Source of the DNA: Streptomyces sp. DG2A-72
GTDB lineage: Bacteria; Actinomycetota; Actinomycetes; Streptomycetales; Streptomycetaceae
Reading direction: 5' to 3'
Length of the DNA: 64,000 nt
Assembly (NCBI RefSeq): GCF_030499575.1
Contig: NZ_JASTLC010000001.1
Coordinates: 4,178,001-4,242,000, forward strand
A program made the position numbers and the translations under genes. The notes below the pieces were generated by a model. The model did not search any database. It had not been told where the DNA came from and was given only the letters and a program-made list of their open reading frames with translations. Of this stretch, positions 54,274 through 61,557 are shown piece by piece (within the stretch, counting starts at the first letter, position 1; each line of letters opens with the position of its first letter).

Positions 54274-54771
54274 GGTCGCGCGGAACTGCCAGATCTGGGC
54301 CGGGTCCCGCGAGCGCAGGGCGGTCAGGTCGATGTGCGGCGGGTGGATCCGCAGCGGGCTGCCGTCCAGGGCGAGCGCGGTGCCGGGGGCCCTGAGGTGA
54401 TGGCCGTTCGTGGCCGTGACGAGGGACCACTCGACGGGGACGGCGTGTCCCACGACCCGCTTGCGGACGCCCCGGGTGCGCGCATAGCCGAGGTAGGTGC
54501 CTTCCTTGACGTTACGGATGGTCCTGTTGCCGTTGGCCAGGGGCTGGACCTCCCACACCTGGCCGCCGTCGGCGCCCTCCGGCAGAAGCACGACAGCCCC
54601 CTCCGCTTCTGTGAGCGTGAGGAACTGCCAGTGAAAGCGGGAGATCGTGTAGAGCCCGCTGCGCAGAGGCGCGGCGGCGCGGGCGGGACTCGCGGCCGGG
54701 AAGAGGGCGGCCAGTCCCACGGCCGCCACGGCGCCGAGCGCACCGCGCCGGCTGATGGATCGCTCTGTCAT
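54256..54771 (-). CDS. Tat-exported small protein with possible beta-trefoil fold
   Basis: The 171-residue product has a twin-arginine signal (SISRRGALGAVAAVGLAALF) with likely cleavage after ARA (about residue 33). The mature part of about 135 residues has repeated motifs such as SGLYTISRFHWQFLTL, GQVWEVQPLANGNRTIRNV and PAQIWQF. This resembles ricin-type or I66-inhibitor beta-trefoils. A carbohydrate- or protease-binding role is a guess. Confidence 0.78.
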   Translation of the reverse strand: MTERSISRRGALGAVAAVGLAALFPAASPARAAAPLRSGLYTISRFHWQFLTLTEAEGAVVLLPEGADGGQVWEVQPLANGNRTIRNVKEGTYLGYARTRGVRKRVVGHAVPVEWSLVTATNGHHLRAPGTALALDGSPLRIHPPHIDLTALRSRDPAQIWQFRATSLSSR

Positions 54772-54873
54772 GCCGCGATCGTGACGCCCGGCCGCCTCCT
54801 CGATCCGCCCGGACCCGCTCGGGCGGGCCGATTTCCCTCAGCCGTGTGAGCCCGCCCGGACCGGTGTACCTCC

Positions 54874-54919
54874 CTGATCAGACGTGAATCGGATGCCTGA
54901 TCAGACGTGAATCGGATGC
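54874..54919. repeat. 23-bp perfect tandem duplication at the DUF1876 stop codon
   Basis: CTGATCAGACGTGAATCGGATGC occupies 54874-54896 and repeats exactly at 54897-54919. The active stop of the minus-strand gene (54901-54903) is in the second copy; the first copy is a duplicate of the C-terminal codons and stop. Confidence 0.85.
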
Positions 54920-55176
54920 GAACTGCGCCCGGACGCCGCGTCGATCTCGGTGTGCGCCTTGGTCAGCATCTGCATGGCGAGTTCGTTCAGTGCGCGAGCC
55001 GCGGCGATCTCCTCGCCGACCCGTGGCTGATTCGGGTCCGTGTGGTGGCGCGTGGCGTGCCCATGGGCCCGTACTTCGCTGCCGTCGGGCAAGCGCACCA
55101 GCGCCGCCGCCCGGGTGTGGGTGTCGTCCTCCAGGAACTCGAGCTCGACATGCCATCCCACTGTGGTGTGCATCAT
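54901..55176 (-). CDS. DUF1876-family small protein
   Basis: The 91-residue product matches the DUF1876 pattern: TVGWHVELEFLEDDTHTRAAALVRLPDG, RAHGHATRHHTDPNQPRVGEEIAAARALNELA and a helical end with SHPIHV. Members are common in Streptomyces and of unknown function. ATG 55176 has GGAGG nine bases upstream; the in-frame GTG at 55185 overlaps that site. Confidence 0.88.
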   Translation of the reverse strand: MMHTTVGWHVELEFLEDDTHTRAAALVRLPDGSEVRAHGHATRHHTDPNQPRVGEEIAAARALNELAMQMLTKAHTEIDAASGRSSHPIHV

Positions 55177-55352
55177 GACGATCACCTCCGGAACACTTGC
55201 TTCCAGGGTGCTCCATCCGGCCTACGGACGCATCCATGAGGCGTGTCCGAAGTCACGCGGACACGCCGCGAGTGACGGATGTCGCACGCCGGACCGCATG
55301 ACGCCGCCGACAAAACCGCCGCAGTTAACGTCAACAGGGCACAAACTGCAGT

Positions 55353-56867
55353 ATGCGCTGCTGCCTCTCCGCTCCACTGGCGGTCCTGGCCGCCCTCCCC
55401 AGTCCCTGCGACATCATGCGCTCCGGCGCACTGCTGGCGCCCGCTCTGCTGCGCGGTGCCCTCACGCGCGCCCAGCGGGCACGCCACGCCTTCCCCCACC
55501 ACCCCGACGCTCTGGCCGCCGTACACCTCGAACTGGTCACCCTCACCGAGGACCGCGCGATCATCACCTGGTTCACCGGCGTCCCCGGCACCGACGACGG
55601 CTGGGGCCATATGCTGCCCGCCTTCACCGAGGGCGAGGTCGTCTACGGCACGCACCCCGGCCGCCTGACCCGCACCGCGTCCGAAGGCCGCCTGACCGCG
55701 CACCACCAGGTGGAGATCACCGGCCTGGAACCGGGCCAGACGTACTACTACCAGGCCCGCTCCCGCGGTACGGCCGCCACACCCACGCCCCTGCACCTCG
55801 TGCGCGGCAACGCGGTCGGCACCAATCTGCACGGCATCGGCTCGCGCGGCGGACCGTACTCCTTCACCACGCCCCAGCCGCCGCCCGGCCGCCACCTGAT
55901 GTCCATCGCCCTCTGCAACGACCTGCACCTCGGCGAGACCACCGCCGGCCGGGTGGCCGGAATGCCGATGCTGCGCGGCATCTCGCAGCAGCCCGGGCTC
56001 GCCCCGTACCCGGAGATCATGGGCCGGGCCCTGGTCGAGGAGGCGCGGCGGCGCGGCGCGGACGTGCTGCTGGCCGCCGGGGACATCTCGGCGGGCGGCG
56101 CGCCGCGGGACCTGGCCGAGGCGAGACAGATCCTGGACGGTTTCGGCGTCCACGGGCGGGACTACTTCGTCGTACGCGGAAACCACGACCGCCCCGGGCC
56201 CGCCGGGGACACCTTCCGCGACGGCTTCCTGGGCGGCACGGGCCCCGGCTACCTCACCCACGACCTGGGCGGACTGCGGCTGATCGGGCTCGACACCTAC
56301 GAGAAGAAGGGCAACGGCGGGGACGCGGGCGGGCTCGGGGACGAGCAGTTGTCGTGGTTCCGGGCGCGGCTGCGGGAGCAGCGGGAGCAGCCCACGCTCG
56401 TCTTCGGCCATCACCCGCTGACCGTGCGGGACTCGGTCTTCCCGATGGGGCGCGGACAGCGGCTCGACCGCCGCCAGGCCCGGGCGATCGTCGACGCGTA
56501 CGCCGCCACGCCGGGCGTCTTCCTCCACCACGCGGGCCACACCCACCGCAACAAGCGCACGGTCCTGATGCGCGCACCGCACGTCACCCAGCAGGAAGTC
56601 AGCGCGGTCAAGGACTACCCGGGCGGCTTCTCCCTCCTGCGCATCCACACCGGCGGCTACGCCCTCAACTACTACAAGTGCGGCACCGACCCGGCCCGCG
56701 AGTGGAGCGAACGCAGCCGCCGCGTCGCCGGAGGCCTCTGGCCCCACCACGCCCTCGGCCGCTCCCCCGCCGACCGCAACAGCGTGCGCACCCACGACCT
56801 GTCCGGGGTCGCCGTCCCGCGCCAACGGACCGCTCCGATGGCTGCACCGCGCGCGGCGGGGCTGTAG
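55353..56867 (+). CDS. Metallophosphoesterase with N-terminal fibronectin/purple-acid-phosphatase-like domain
   Basis: The 504-residue product has an Ig-like N-terminal domain (ITWFTGVPGTDDGW, HHQVEITGLEPGQTYYYQAR). The calcineurin-like domain follows: DLHLGE (about residue 190), AAGDIS, RGNHDRPGP, FGHHPLTV and AGHTHRNKR, giving all five metal-binding blocks. ATG 55353 has no good ribosome binding site and a start at 55416 is equally possible. The first 25 residues are Cys/Leu-rich but not a clear signal peptide. The substrate is unknown. Confidence 0.88.
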   Translation: MRCCLSAPLAVLAALPSPCDIMRSGALLAPALLRGALTRAQRARHAFPHHPDALAAVHLELVTLTEDRAIITWFTGVPGTDDGWGHMLPAFTEGEVVYGTHPGRLTRTASEGRLTAHHQVEITGLEPGQTYYYQARSRGTAATPTPLHLVRGNAVGTNLHGIGSRGGPYSFTTPQPPPGRHLMSIALCNDLHLGETTAGRVAGMPMLRGISQQPGLAPYPEIMGRALVEEARRRGADVLLAAGDISAGGAPRDLAEARQILDGFGVHGRDYFVVRGNHDRPGPAGDTFRDGFLGGTGPGYLTHDLGGLRLIGLDTYEKKGNGGDAGGLGDEQLSWFRARLREQREQPTLVFGHHPLTVRDSVFPMGRGQRLDRRQARAIVDAYAATPGVFLHHAGHTHRNKRTVLMRAPHVTQQEVSAVKDYPGGFSLLRIHTGGYALNYYKCGTDPAREWSERSRRVAGGLWPHHALGRSPADRNSVRTHDLSGVAVPRQRTAPMAAPRAAGL

Positions 56868-56888
56868 CTGTGAGGCCTCACGACGGTC

Positions 56889-57490
56889 TCACCCCGCGTG
56901 CAGCATCAACCCGATCCCCACGACCAGCACCCCCGCCGCCACGATCCGCGAAACCCCGAACCGCTCCTTGAAGAACACCGCTCCGATGGCCGCGCCGACG
57001 ATGATCGACGATTCCCGGAGAGCGGCGATCGGTGCGAGGGCAGCCCTGGTCTGTGCCCACAGGACCAGGGCGTACGCCGATACGGACAGTGCGGGGGGGC
57101 GATGCCGACGGCGGCCCAGGCGTCCGGCACCTCATGGGCGAAGACGGCGGCGAGCACGGTGACGACAAGGGGCGCGCTGCCGCGGGCGATGGGGTAGGCC
57201 TGCCCGAAGTCGCCCAGCCGGAAGGACTTCATCAGCAGCGCGTAGTACGCGATGTGAATGGCCGCGGAGAGGAGGAGGTACGGCCATGCGCCCGCCGCCG
57301 GTATCGCCACGAACGGGATGATGGCCAGCCCGATCAGCACGCCGCCGCCCGCGATCAGCGTGAATCCGACGAGCTTGTCGGTGATCCGATGGGCGATGGC
57401 GTTCCAGCCGGTGTGGGTGACGGCCGCGAGGAGGACGGCGGCGAGGAGGACGGCGGCGAGGAGGACGGCGGCGGTGACCAGGGGGGTCAC
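56889..57490 (-). pseudogene. EamA/DMT-family transporter, broken by a frameshift and an internal deletion
   Basis: From GTG 57490 the frame encodes about five spans (WNAIAHRITDKLVGF, AYYALLMKSFRLGDFGQAYPIARGSAPLVV), typical of the first half of a DMT exporter. At the G7 run near 57089-57096 the frame is lost. Continuing in another frame, 57090-56889 encodes SVSAYALVLWAQTRAALAPI, GAAIGAVFFKERFG and LVVGIGLMLHAG to a normal stop, the last three spans. The two intervening spans (roughly 80 residues) are absent, so a sequencing error alone cannot explain it. Confidence 0.8.
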
Positions 57491-58112
57491 GGGGTGGGAT
57501 CGGGTGCGTCCTGGTTGCGGGGGCCTGGTCGGGTGCGTCCTGGTCGCGGGTGTGCTGATCGCGGGTGTCCTTGTGGCGGGTTTCCTTGTGGCGGGTTTCC
57601 TGCTCGCGTGCGTCCTGCTCTCGTACGTCCACGAGGGTGCCGCCGGCGTGGGTGATCAGGGTCTTGGGGTTCATGGGGAAGACGGTGTGCGGGGTTCCGG
57701 CGGCGGCCCACACGATGTCGTGGTCGAGCAGGGAACGGTCGGCGAGCACCCGGGTCTTCGTGCGGTGCCCGAAGGGCGGCACGCCTCCGATCGCGTACCC
57801 GGTCGTCTCCCGTACGACGTCCGCCTTCGCGCGCGTCACCTTCTCGGCCCCGAGTTCCCTCAGCACCAGCTCCACGTCGACCCGCGAGGCTCCGTCCATC
57901 AGCACCAGCACCGGCACGCCGTCCGCCGCGAAGATCAGCGACTTGCAGATCTGGCTCAGCTCACACCCGATGGCAGCGGCGGCCTCGGCGGCGGTGCGGG
58001 TGGCGTCCGGGAACCGGCGAATGCGGCTGTCGAGTTCACCGAGCCCTAGCTGTTGGAGTGCCTCGGCGAATCGGGGGTGGCTCCGGAGTCTTCGGTGGCG
58101 GGGGGTCGTCAT
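57132..58112 (-). CDS. YbaK/EbsC-type aminoacyl-tRNA editing protein with an aberrant C-terminal extension
   Basis: Residues 1-157 form a complete YbaK/ProX deacylase domain: GCELSQICKSLIFAADGVPVLVL, GAEKVTRAKADVVRETTGYAIGGVPPFGH, TRVLADRSLLDHDIVWAAAGTPHTVF and LITHAGGTLVDV. The family normally ends there. Here the frame continues through 15-bp repeats (ETRHKETRHKDTRDQ-like) and then out of frame over the DMT pseudogene, making 326 residues. The biologically meaningful part is about 57640-58112. The original stop was probably lost in the repeat expansion. ATG 58112 is used. Confidence 0.75.
   Translation of the reverse strand: MTTPRHRRLRSHPRFAEALQQLGLGELDSRIRRFPDATRTAAEAAAAIGCELSQICKSLIFAADGVPVLVLMDGASRVDVELVLRELGAEKVTRAKADVVRETTGYAIGGVPPFGHRTKTRVLADRSLLDHDIVWAAAGTPHTVFPMNPKTLITHAGGTLVDVREQDAREQETRHKETRHKDTRDQHTRDQDAPDQAPATRTHPIPPRDPPGHRRRPPRRRPPRRRPPRGRHPHRLERHRPSDHRQARRIHADRGRRRADRAGHHPVRGDTGGGRMAVPPPLRGHSHRVLRAADEVLPAGRLRAGLPHRPRQRAPCRHRARRRLRP
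57426..57470. repeat. Three perfect 15-bp units inside the DMT signal-like start
   Basis: GCGAGGAGGACGGCG is repeated exactly three times (57426-57440, 57441-57455, 57456-57470). In the DMT frame it encodes repeated Val-Leu-Leu-Ala-Ala in the first membrane span. Confidence 0.9.
57537..57626. repeat. Six imperfect 15-bp tandem units in the 3' part of the ybaK frame
   Basis: Six contiguous 15-mers of the type GTCCTTGTGGCGGGT run from 57537 to 57626, with a weaker copy near 57507. On the minus strand they encode charged pentapeptides (TRHKE, TRDQH). The plus strand encodes VLVAG-like hydrophobic repeats that I do not take as a gene. Confidence 0.8.
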
Positions 58113-58206
58113 GAACGGCACGCTAACTCACAACACCCTTGCTCTTCGCGTTCGTTTTCATCGGTGTCACCGCGCCCCGCGCAGAGCTCGCAGAGGGAGA
58201 AACCCC

Positions 58207-59019
58207 ATGTCCCGCTACCTGTTCGACAACACCGACGCCCGCACCCCGGCCCGCTTCTCGACCCTGGAGTCGTGCTACGACCCCGTGTCCCGCCGCCAGT
58301 TGGAACTGACCGGCCTGGCCGCCGGCTTCCGGTGCCTGGAAGTCGGCGGGGGCGGCGGCTCGTTGGGGGCGTGGATGGGGGAACGGGTCGGTGCGGAGGG
58401 GGAGGTCACGGTGACCGACCTCGACCCCCGCTGGGCCGAGTCCCGGCCCCGGCCGCCGCAGGTGCGCCTGCTGCGCCACGACATCGTCAACGACCCGTTG
58501 CCGGGCGGCGACTACGACGTGATCCACGCCCGGCTGGTCCTGCTGCACCTGCCGGAGCGGATCGCCGTACTGGAACGGCTCGTGGCAGCCCTGCGGCCGG
58601 GCGGATGGCTCCTGCTGGAGGAGTTCGACTGCACCTGGATCCCCGTCCTCGCGACCCCGGATGAGGATTCCACCGCCCTGTTCACCCACGTCCAGGCCGC
58701 GCTGCTGGCCCAGTTGGAGAAGGCGGGCGCCGATGTGGCGTGGGGGCGCCGGGTGCCTGCGGCGATGACACGGGCGGGGCTCACGGACGTCACGGCGACG
58801 ACGTATGCGGAGTCCTGGGCGGGCGGCGGCGCGGGTATCGATCTGCACCGCGTGAATATGGAGCAGGCGGAGGTGGGGCTTCGGGGGGATGGCGTTACGG
58901 AGGGGGAACTGCGCCGGTTCTACGCCCTGCTGAAGAACCCGGGGTTTGTGATCAACTCCTATCCGTTGATCAGCACGCGGGGGCGGCGGCCGGAGTCTGG
59001 TGAGGGGGTGGTCGGGTAG
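58207..59019 (+). CDS. SAM-dependent methyltransferase (class I)
   Basis: The 270-residue product shows FRCLEVGGGGGSLGAWM (SAM motif I, about residues 42-58), VTVTDLDPRW (acidic loop), YDVIHARLVLLHLPER (motif IV region) and ALRPGGWLLLEEFD. N-terminal residues SRYLFDNTDARTPARFSTLE are common to a group of actinobacterial methyltransferases of unknown substrate. ATG 58207 follows GAGGGAGA. Divergent from ybaK with 94 bp between. Confidence 0.88.
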   Translation: MSRYLFDNTDARTPARFSTLESCYDPVSRRQLELTGLAAGFRCLEVGGGGGSLGAWMGERVGAEGEVTVTDLDPRWAESRPRPPQVRLLRHDIVNDPLPGGDYDVIHARLVLLHLPERIAVLERLVAALRPGGWLLLEEFDCTWIPVLATPDEDSTALFTHVQAALLAQLEKAGADVAWGRRVPAAMTRAGLTDVTATTYAESWAGGGAGIDLHRVNMEQAEVGLRGDGVTEGELRRFYALLKNPGFVINSYPLISTRGRRPESGEGVVG

Positions 59020-59460
59020 GGGAGGGGCGACGACGGGGAGGGCGAATTCCGGTGACCGTGGGGCCGCCCACTTCTTGGCCAGTGTCGTGCTTCCGCGACC
59101 CGAGTAAAGGGCGCTCCCTTCGGTCGCGTCGGCTGCGCCGATGGCCCTCCGGGCCACCCTTGACTCGGCTCGCTCCAGCACGGGTGAGAAGCGAGCGAGC
59201 GGCCCGGAGAGGTGGGTGGCCGACGTGGGTTTGCGGCGAGGTGGGCTGGGATGCGGGCCGGGGTGGCGAGCGCGTCGGCGGGGTAAGGGCACGCCGGGTG
59301 GGCTTGGCGGCGAGCGGCCGGTGAGGGCGGGGCCCCCGGCCCGGTGGGGGCACGCCGCGTGCGCTTGGCTGCGACCGGCCGGTGGGTGGGGCGCAGTCGC
59401 GTCTCGCCTGCACGCCGGGCGGACATAGCGACTTGCGGTGCGTGGGTGGTGCCCGGCGCG
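59020..59460. other. Gene-free, very G+C-rich interval with degenerate repeat units
   Basis: No gene is supported between the methyltransferase stop and the minisatellite. About 59060-59220 contains several short inverted segments (for example GGCCCTCCGGGCC and GCTCGCT/AGCGAGC). From about 59290 onward there are degraded copies of the following 60-bp unit (CACGCCGGGTGGGCTTGGCGGCGA type, then a second and third variant). Confidence 0.5.
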
Positions 59461-59940
59461 TCAGCGAAGTGGCGGCACACCAGGCAGGCTCAGCGACGAA
59501 CGGCCGCTGGGTAGGGCGCGTCAGCGAAGTGGCGGCACACCAGGCAGGCTCAGCGACGAACGGCCGCTGGGTAGGGCGCGTCAGCGAAGTGGCGGCACAC
59601 CAGGCAGGCTCAGCGACGAACGGCCGCTGGGTAGGGCGCGTCAGCGGAGTGGCGGCACACCAGGCAGGCTCAGCGACGAACGGCCGGTGGGTGGGACGCG
59701 TCAGCGGAGTGGCGGCACACCAGGCAGGCTCAGCGACGAACGGCCGGTGGGTGGGACGCGTCAGCGAAGTGGCGGCACACCAGGCAGGCTCAGCGACGAA
59801 CGGCCGGTGGGTGGGACGCGTCAGCGAAGTGGCGGCACACCAGGCAGGCTCAGCGACGAACGGCCGGTGGGTGGGACGCGTCAGCGGAGTGGCGGCACAC
59901 CAGGCAGGCTCAGCGACGAACGGCCGGTGGGTGGGACGCC
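59461..59940. repeat. Minisatellite of eight 60-bp units
   Basis: Eight consecutive units of exactly 60 bp begin TCAGCGRAGTGGCGGCACAC. Units 1-3 are identical to each other and end with the GCTGGGTAGGGCG variant. Units 4-8 end with GGTGGGTGGGACG. Position 7 alternates A,A,A,G,G,A,A,G. Degenerate units flank both sides (about 59290-59460 and 59941-60000). Because 60 is divisible by three, plus-strand frames stay open and would encode 20-residue repeats. I see no convincing start site, and treat the array as non-coding. 60001-60160 holds nothing I can name. Confidence 0.95.
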
Positions 59941-60160
59941 CCGGCCGGGTGGGGACACGCCGGGTGGGCTTGGCGGCTTGCGGCCGGGCGTGGGGCGCGG
60001 GCTACCTCACGCGTCACACGGGCCTCGCTAGCCCCGGGTCAGCCGGTAATTGGCAGATTTGGGCCAACCTCTGTGCTGCCGACCCGAGGGCTCGTGGCTC
60101 AGGGGTGGCCCAAACGTTCCAATTGCTGCCTGCCGGCGGGCCGGGGAGCGCCGGGTGGGA

Positions 60161-60730
60161 CTAGGCCGGCGCTGCGGTGTCGGTCAGGGGGGCGAGGTCG
60201 AACTCGATTCGGACCTCGTCCGCCAGTCGTAGGGCGCCGGCGAATGCCTTGTACGGCTTGATGCCCCAGGTGCTCTGTACGACGGTGGCGGCGCCATGCA
60301 CGCCCGCCTCGGCGTCCAGGCCCGCCTCGAGGGTGATCGGATGGGTCGTGCCCATGATCGTGAGGTCCCCGGTCACGGTGAAGGCGTGCGGGGTGCCTGC
60401 GATCTCGGTCGACGTGAAGGTGATGCGTGGATGCTCCGCGGAACGGAGGATCTTCTCTCTGATCGTCTGCTTGATGTCCGCCCGGTCGTCGTCCGTGAGC
60501 GGCTTGAGGCCTCCGACTCCCTCCCGGACCTCCAGGGAGTCGACCTCGATCGAGGCGACCACGGACGACTGCCCGGGATCGGCGACATCGACCGCGACGT
60601 CCCCGGACCACCGGGTGACCTCGATCGTCAGGTCATGGCCGGCCTTGCGGCCCAGCCCGGTGCGGCTGGTCTTGATCCGTAGCTGCCCTGTGTCCGAGCC
60701 GATGTGGTGCTTTCCGCTTGCAGGGTCCAT
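60161..60730 (-). CDS. YceI-family protein
   Basis: The 189-residue product has the YceI lipocalin-like pattern: GQLRIKTSRTGLGRKAGHDLTIEV, SIEVDSLEVREG, LRSAEHPRITFTSTEI, FTVTGDLTIMGTTHPITLEA and WGIKPYKAFAGALRLADEVRIEFDL. YceI folds bind isoprenoid or fatty amphiphiles. There is no signal peptide, unlike the periplasmic E. coli member, so a cytoplasmic role is likely. ATG 60730 is used. Confidence 0.9.
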   Translation of the reverse strand: MDPASGKHHIGSDTGQLRIKTSRTGLGRKAGHDLTIEVTRWSGDVAVDVADPGQSSVVASIEVDSLEVREGVGGLKPLTDDDRADIKQTIREKILRSAEHPRITFTSTEIAGTPHAFTVTGDLTIMGTTHPITLEAGLDAEAGVHGAATVVQSTWGIKPYKAFAGALRLADEVRIEFDLAPLTDTAAPA

Positions 60731-60825
60731 ACGGCCAACATACGTCCGGCCCCTTGCCAGCGCCGCCTGGCGTGCGTCACGAAGACTGCATTGTGGGAGC
60801 GCCAGCGGACGGGCAGCATGCGGTG

Positions 60826-61500
60826 ATGACCTCGACGCCCGCCGGGATACATGACGTCACATCCGCCGCCGTACGCCCCTACCGCCCCGCCGATCGCGAT
60901 CGCCTCGACGACATCTGTGTTCGCACCGCACACGTCGGCGGGGACAGCCGGCCCCACTACGCCGACCCCGGCATCTTTCCGGTGATCTTCGCGCAGCCTT
61001 ACGTCCATCTGGAACCGGAGCTGGCGTTCGTGCTGGACGACGGGCACGGGCGGGCCGTGGGTTACATCCTGGGGACCGCGGACACCCCTCGCTTCGTCGA
61101 GGACTTCCGGGCGAAGTGGCTGCCGAGGGTGGCGGACCGGTATCCGGAGCCCGGCGGTCCGCCGCGCACGCTCGATGAGGAGATCGTCGCGCTGCTGCGC
61201 CGTCCCGAGCGGCTGCTGCTGCCCGAGGTCGCCGACTACCCCGCCCATCTGCACATCGACCTGCTCCCGGAGTGGCAAGGGCGCGGCTACGGGCGGGAGT
61301 TGATGCGGGCGTTCCTGCGGGCGCTGCGCAGCAGGCGTGTGCCGGCCGTGCATCTGTCGATGCTGACCGCCAACACGTCCGCGAGAGCCTTTTACCGTCG
61401 TCTGGGCTTCCATGAGATCGCGGTGCCCGATCCGGGGGCGGTCACGTATCTCGGGCGCAGCACTACAGAAGAGCGCAGCACCACAGAAGAAGGCCGGTGA
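60826..61500 (+). CDS. GNAT-family N-acetyltransferase with extended N-terminal half
   Basis: The 224-residue product has VRPYRPADRDRLDDICVRTA at the N-terminus and FAQPYVHLEPELAFVLDD. The acetyl-CoA site is LHIDLLPEWQGRGYGRELM (Q-x-x-G-x-G, about residues 143-161), and SMLTANTSARAFYRRLGF is motif B. The length and the middle insertion resemble acetyltransferase-like domains found next to bacterial O-GlcNAcase homologues. The last 13 residues come from a tandem duplication. Substrate unknown. Confidence 0.88.
   Translation: MTSTPAGIHDVTSAAVRPYRPADRDRLDDICVRTAHVGGDSRPHYADPGIFPVIFAQPYVHLEPELAFVLDDGHGRAVGYILGTADTPRFVEDFRAKWLPRVADRYPEPGGPPRTLDEEIVALLRRPERLLLPEVADYPAHLHIDLLPEWQGRGYGRELMRAFLRALRSRRVPAVHLSMLTANTSARAFYRRLGFHEIAVPDPGAVTYLGRSTTEERSTTEEGR
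61455..61490 (+). repeat. 18-bp tandem duplication at the end of the GNAT gene
   Basis: GCGCAGCACTACAGAAGA (61455-61472) is followed by GCGCAGCACCACAGAAGA (61473-61490), 17/18 identical. It is in frame and adds RSTTEE repeats to the C-terminus, seven bases before the stop codon. Confidence 0.8.
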
Positions 61501-61557
61501 AGGCCGCCGCCGTCCCCACGGAGCCCTCACCGGCCGGTCCTGGTCAGACGCTGTGCG

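Noticed and set aside
57258..58049. 263-residue plus-strand frame with VLVAG hydrophobic repeats
   Set aside because: It is the antisense reading of the ybaK repeats and domain. The ybaK strand has the conserved family sequence.
59461..59940. CRISPR array
   Set aside because: The 60-bp units are contiguous with no unique spacers, and no cas genes are present.
59382..60164. 260-residue repeat protein encoded by the 60-bp array
   Set aside because: The frame is open only because the period is divisible by three. There is no good ribosome binding site, a second frame is equally open, and the flanking codons look non-coding.
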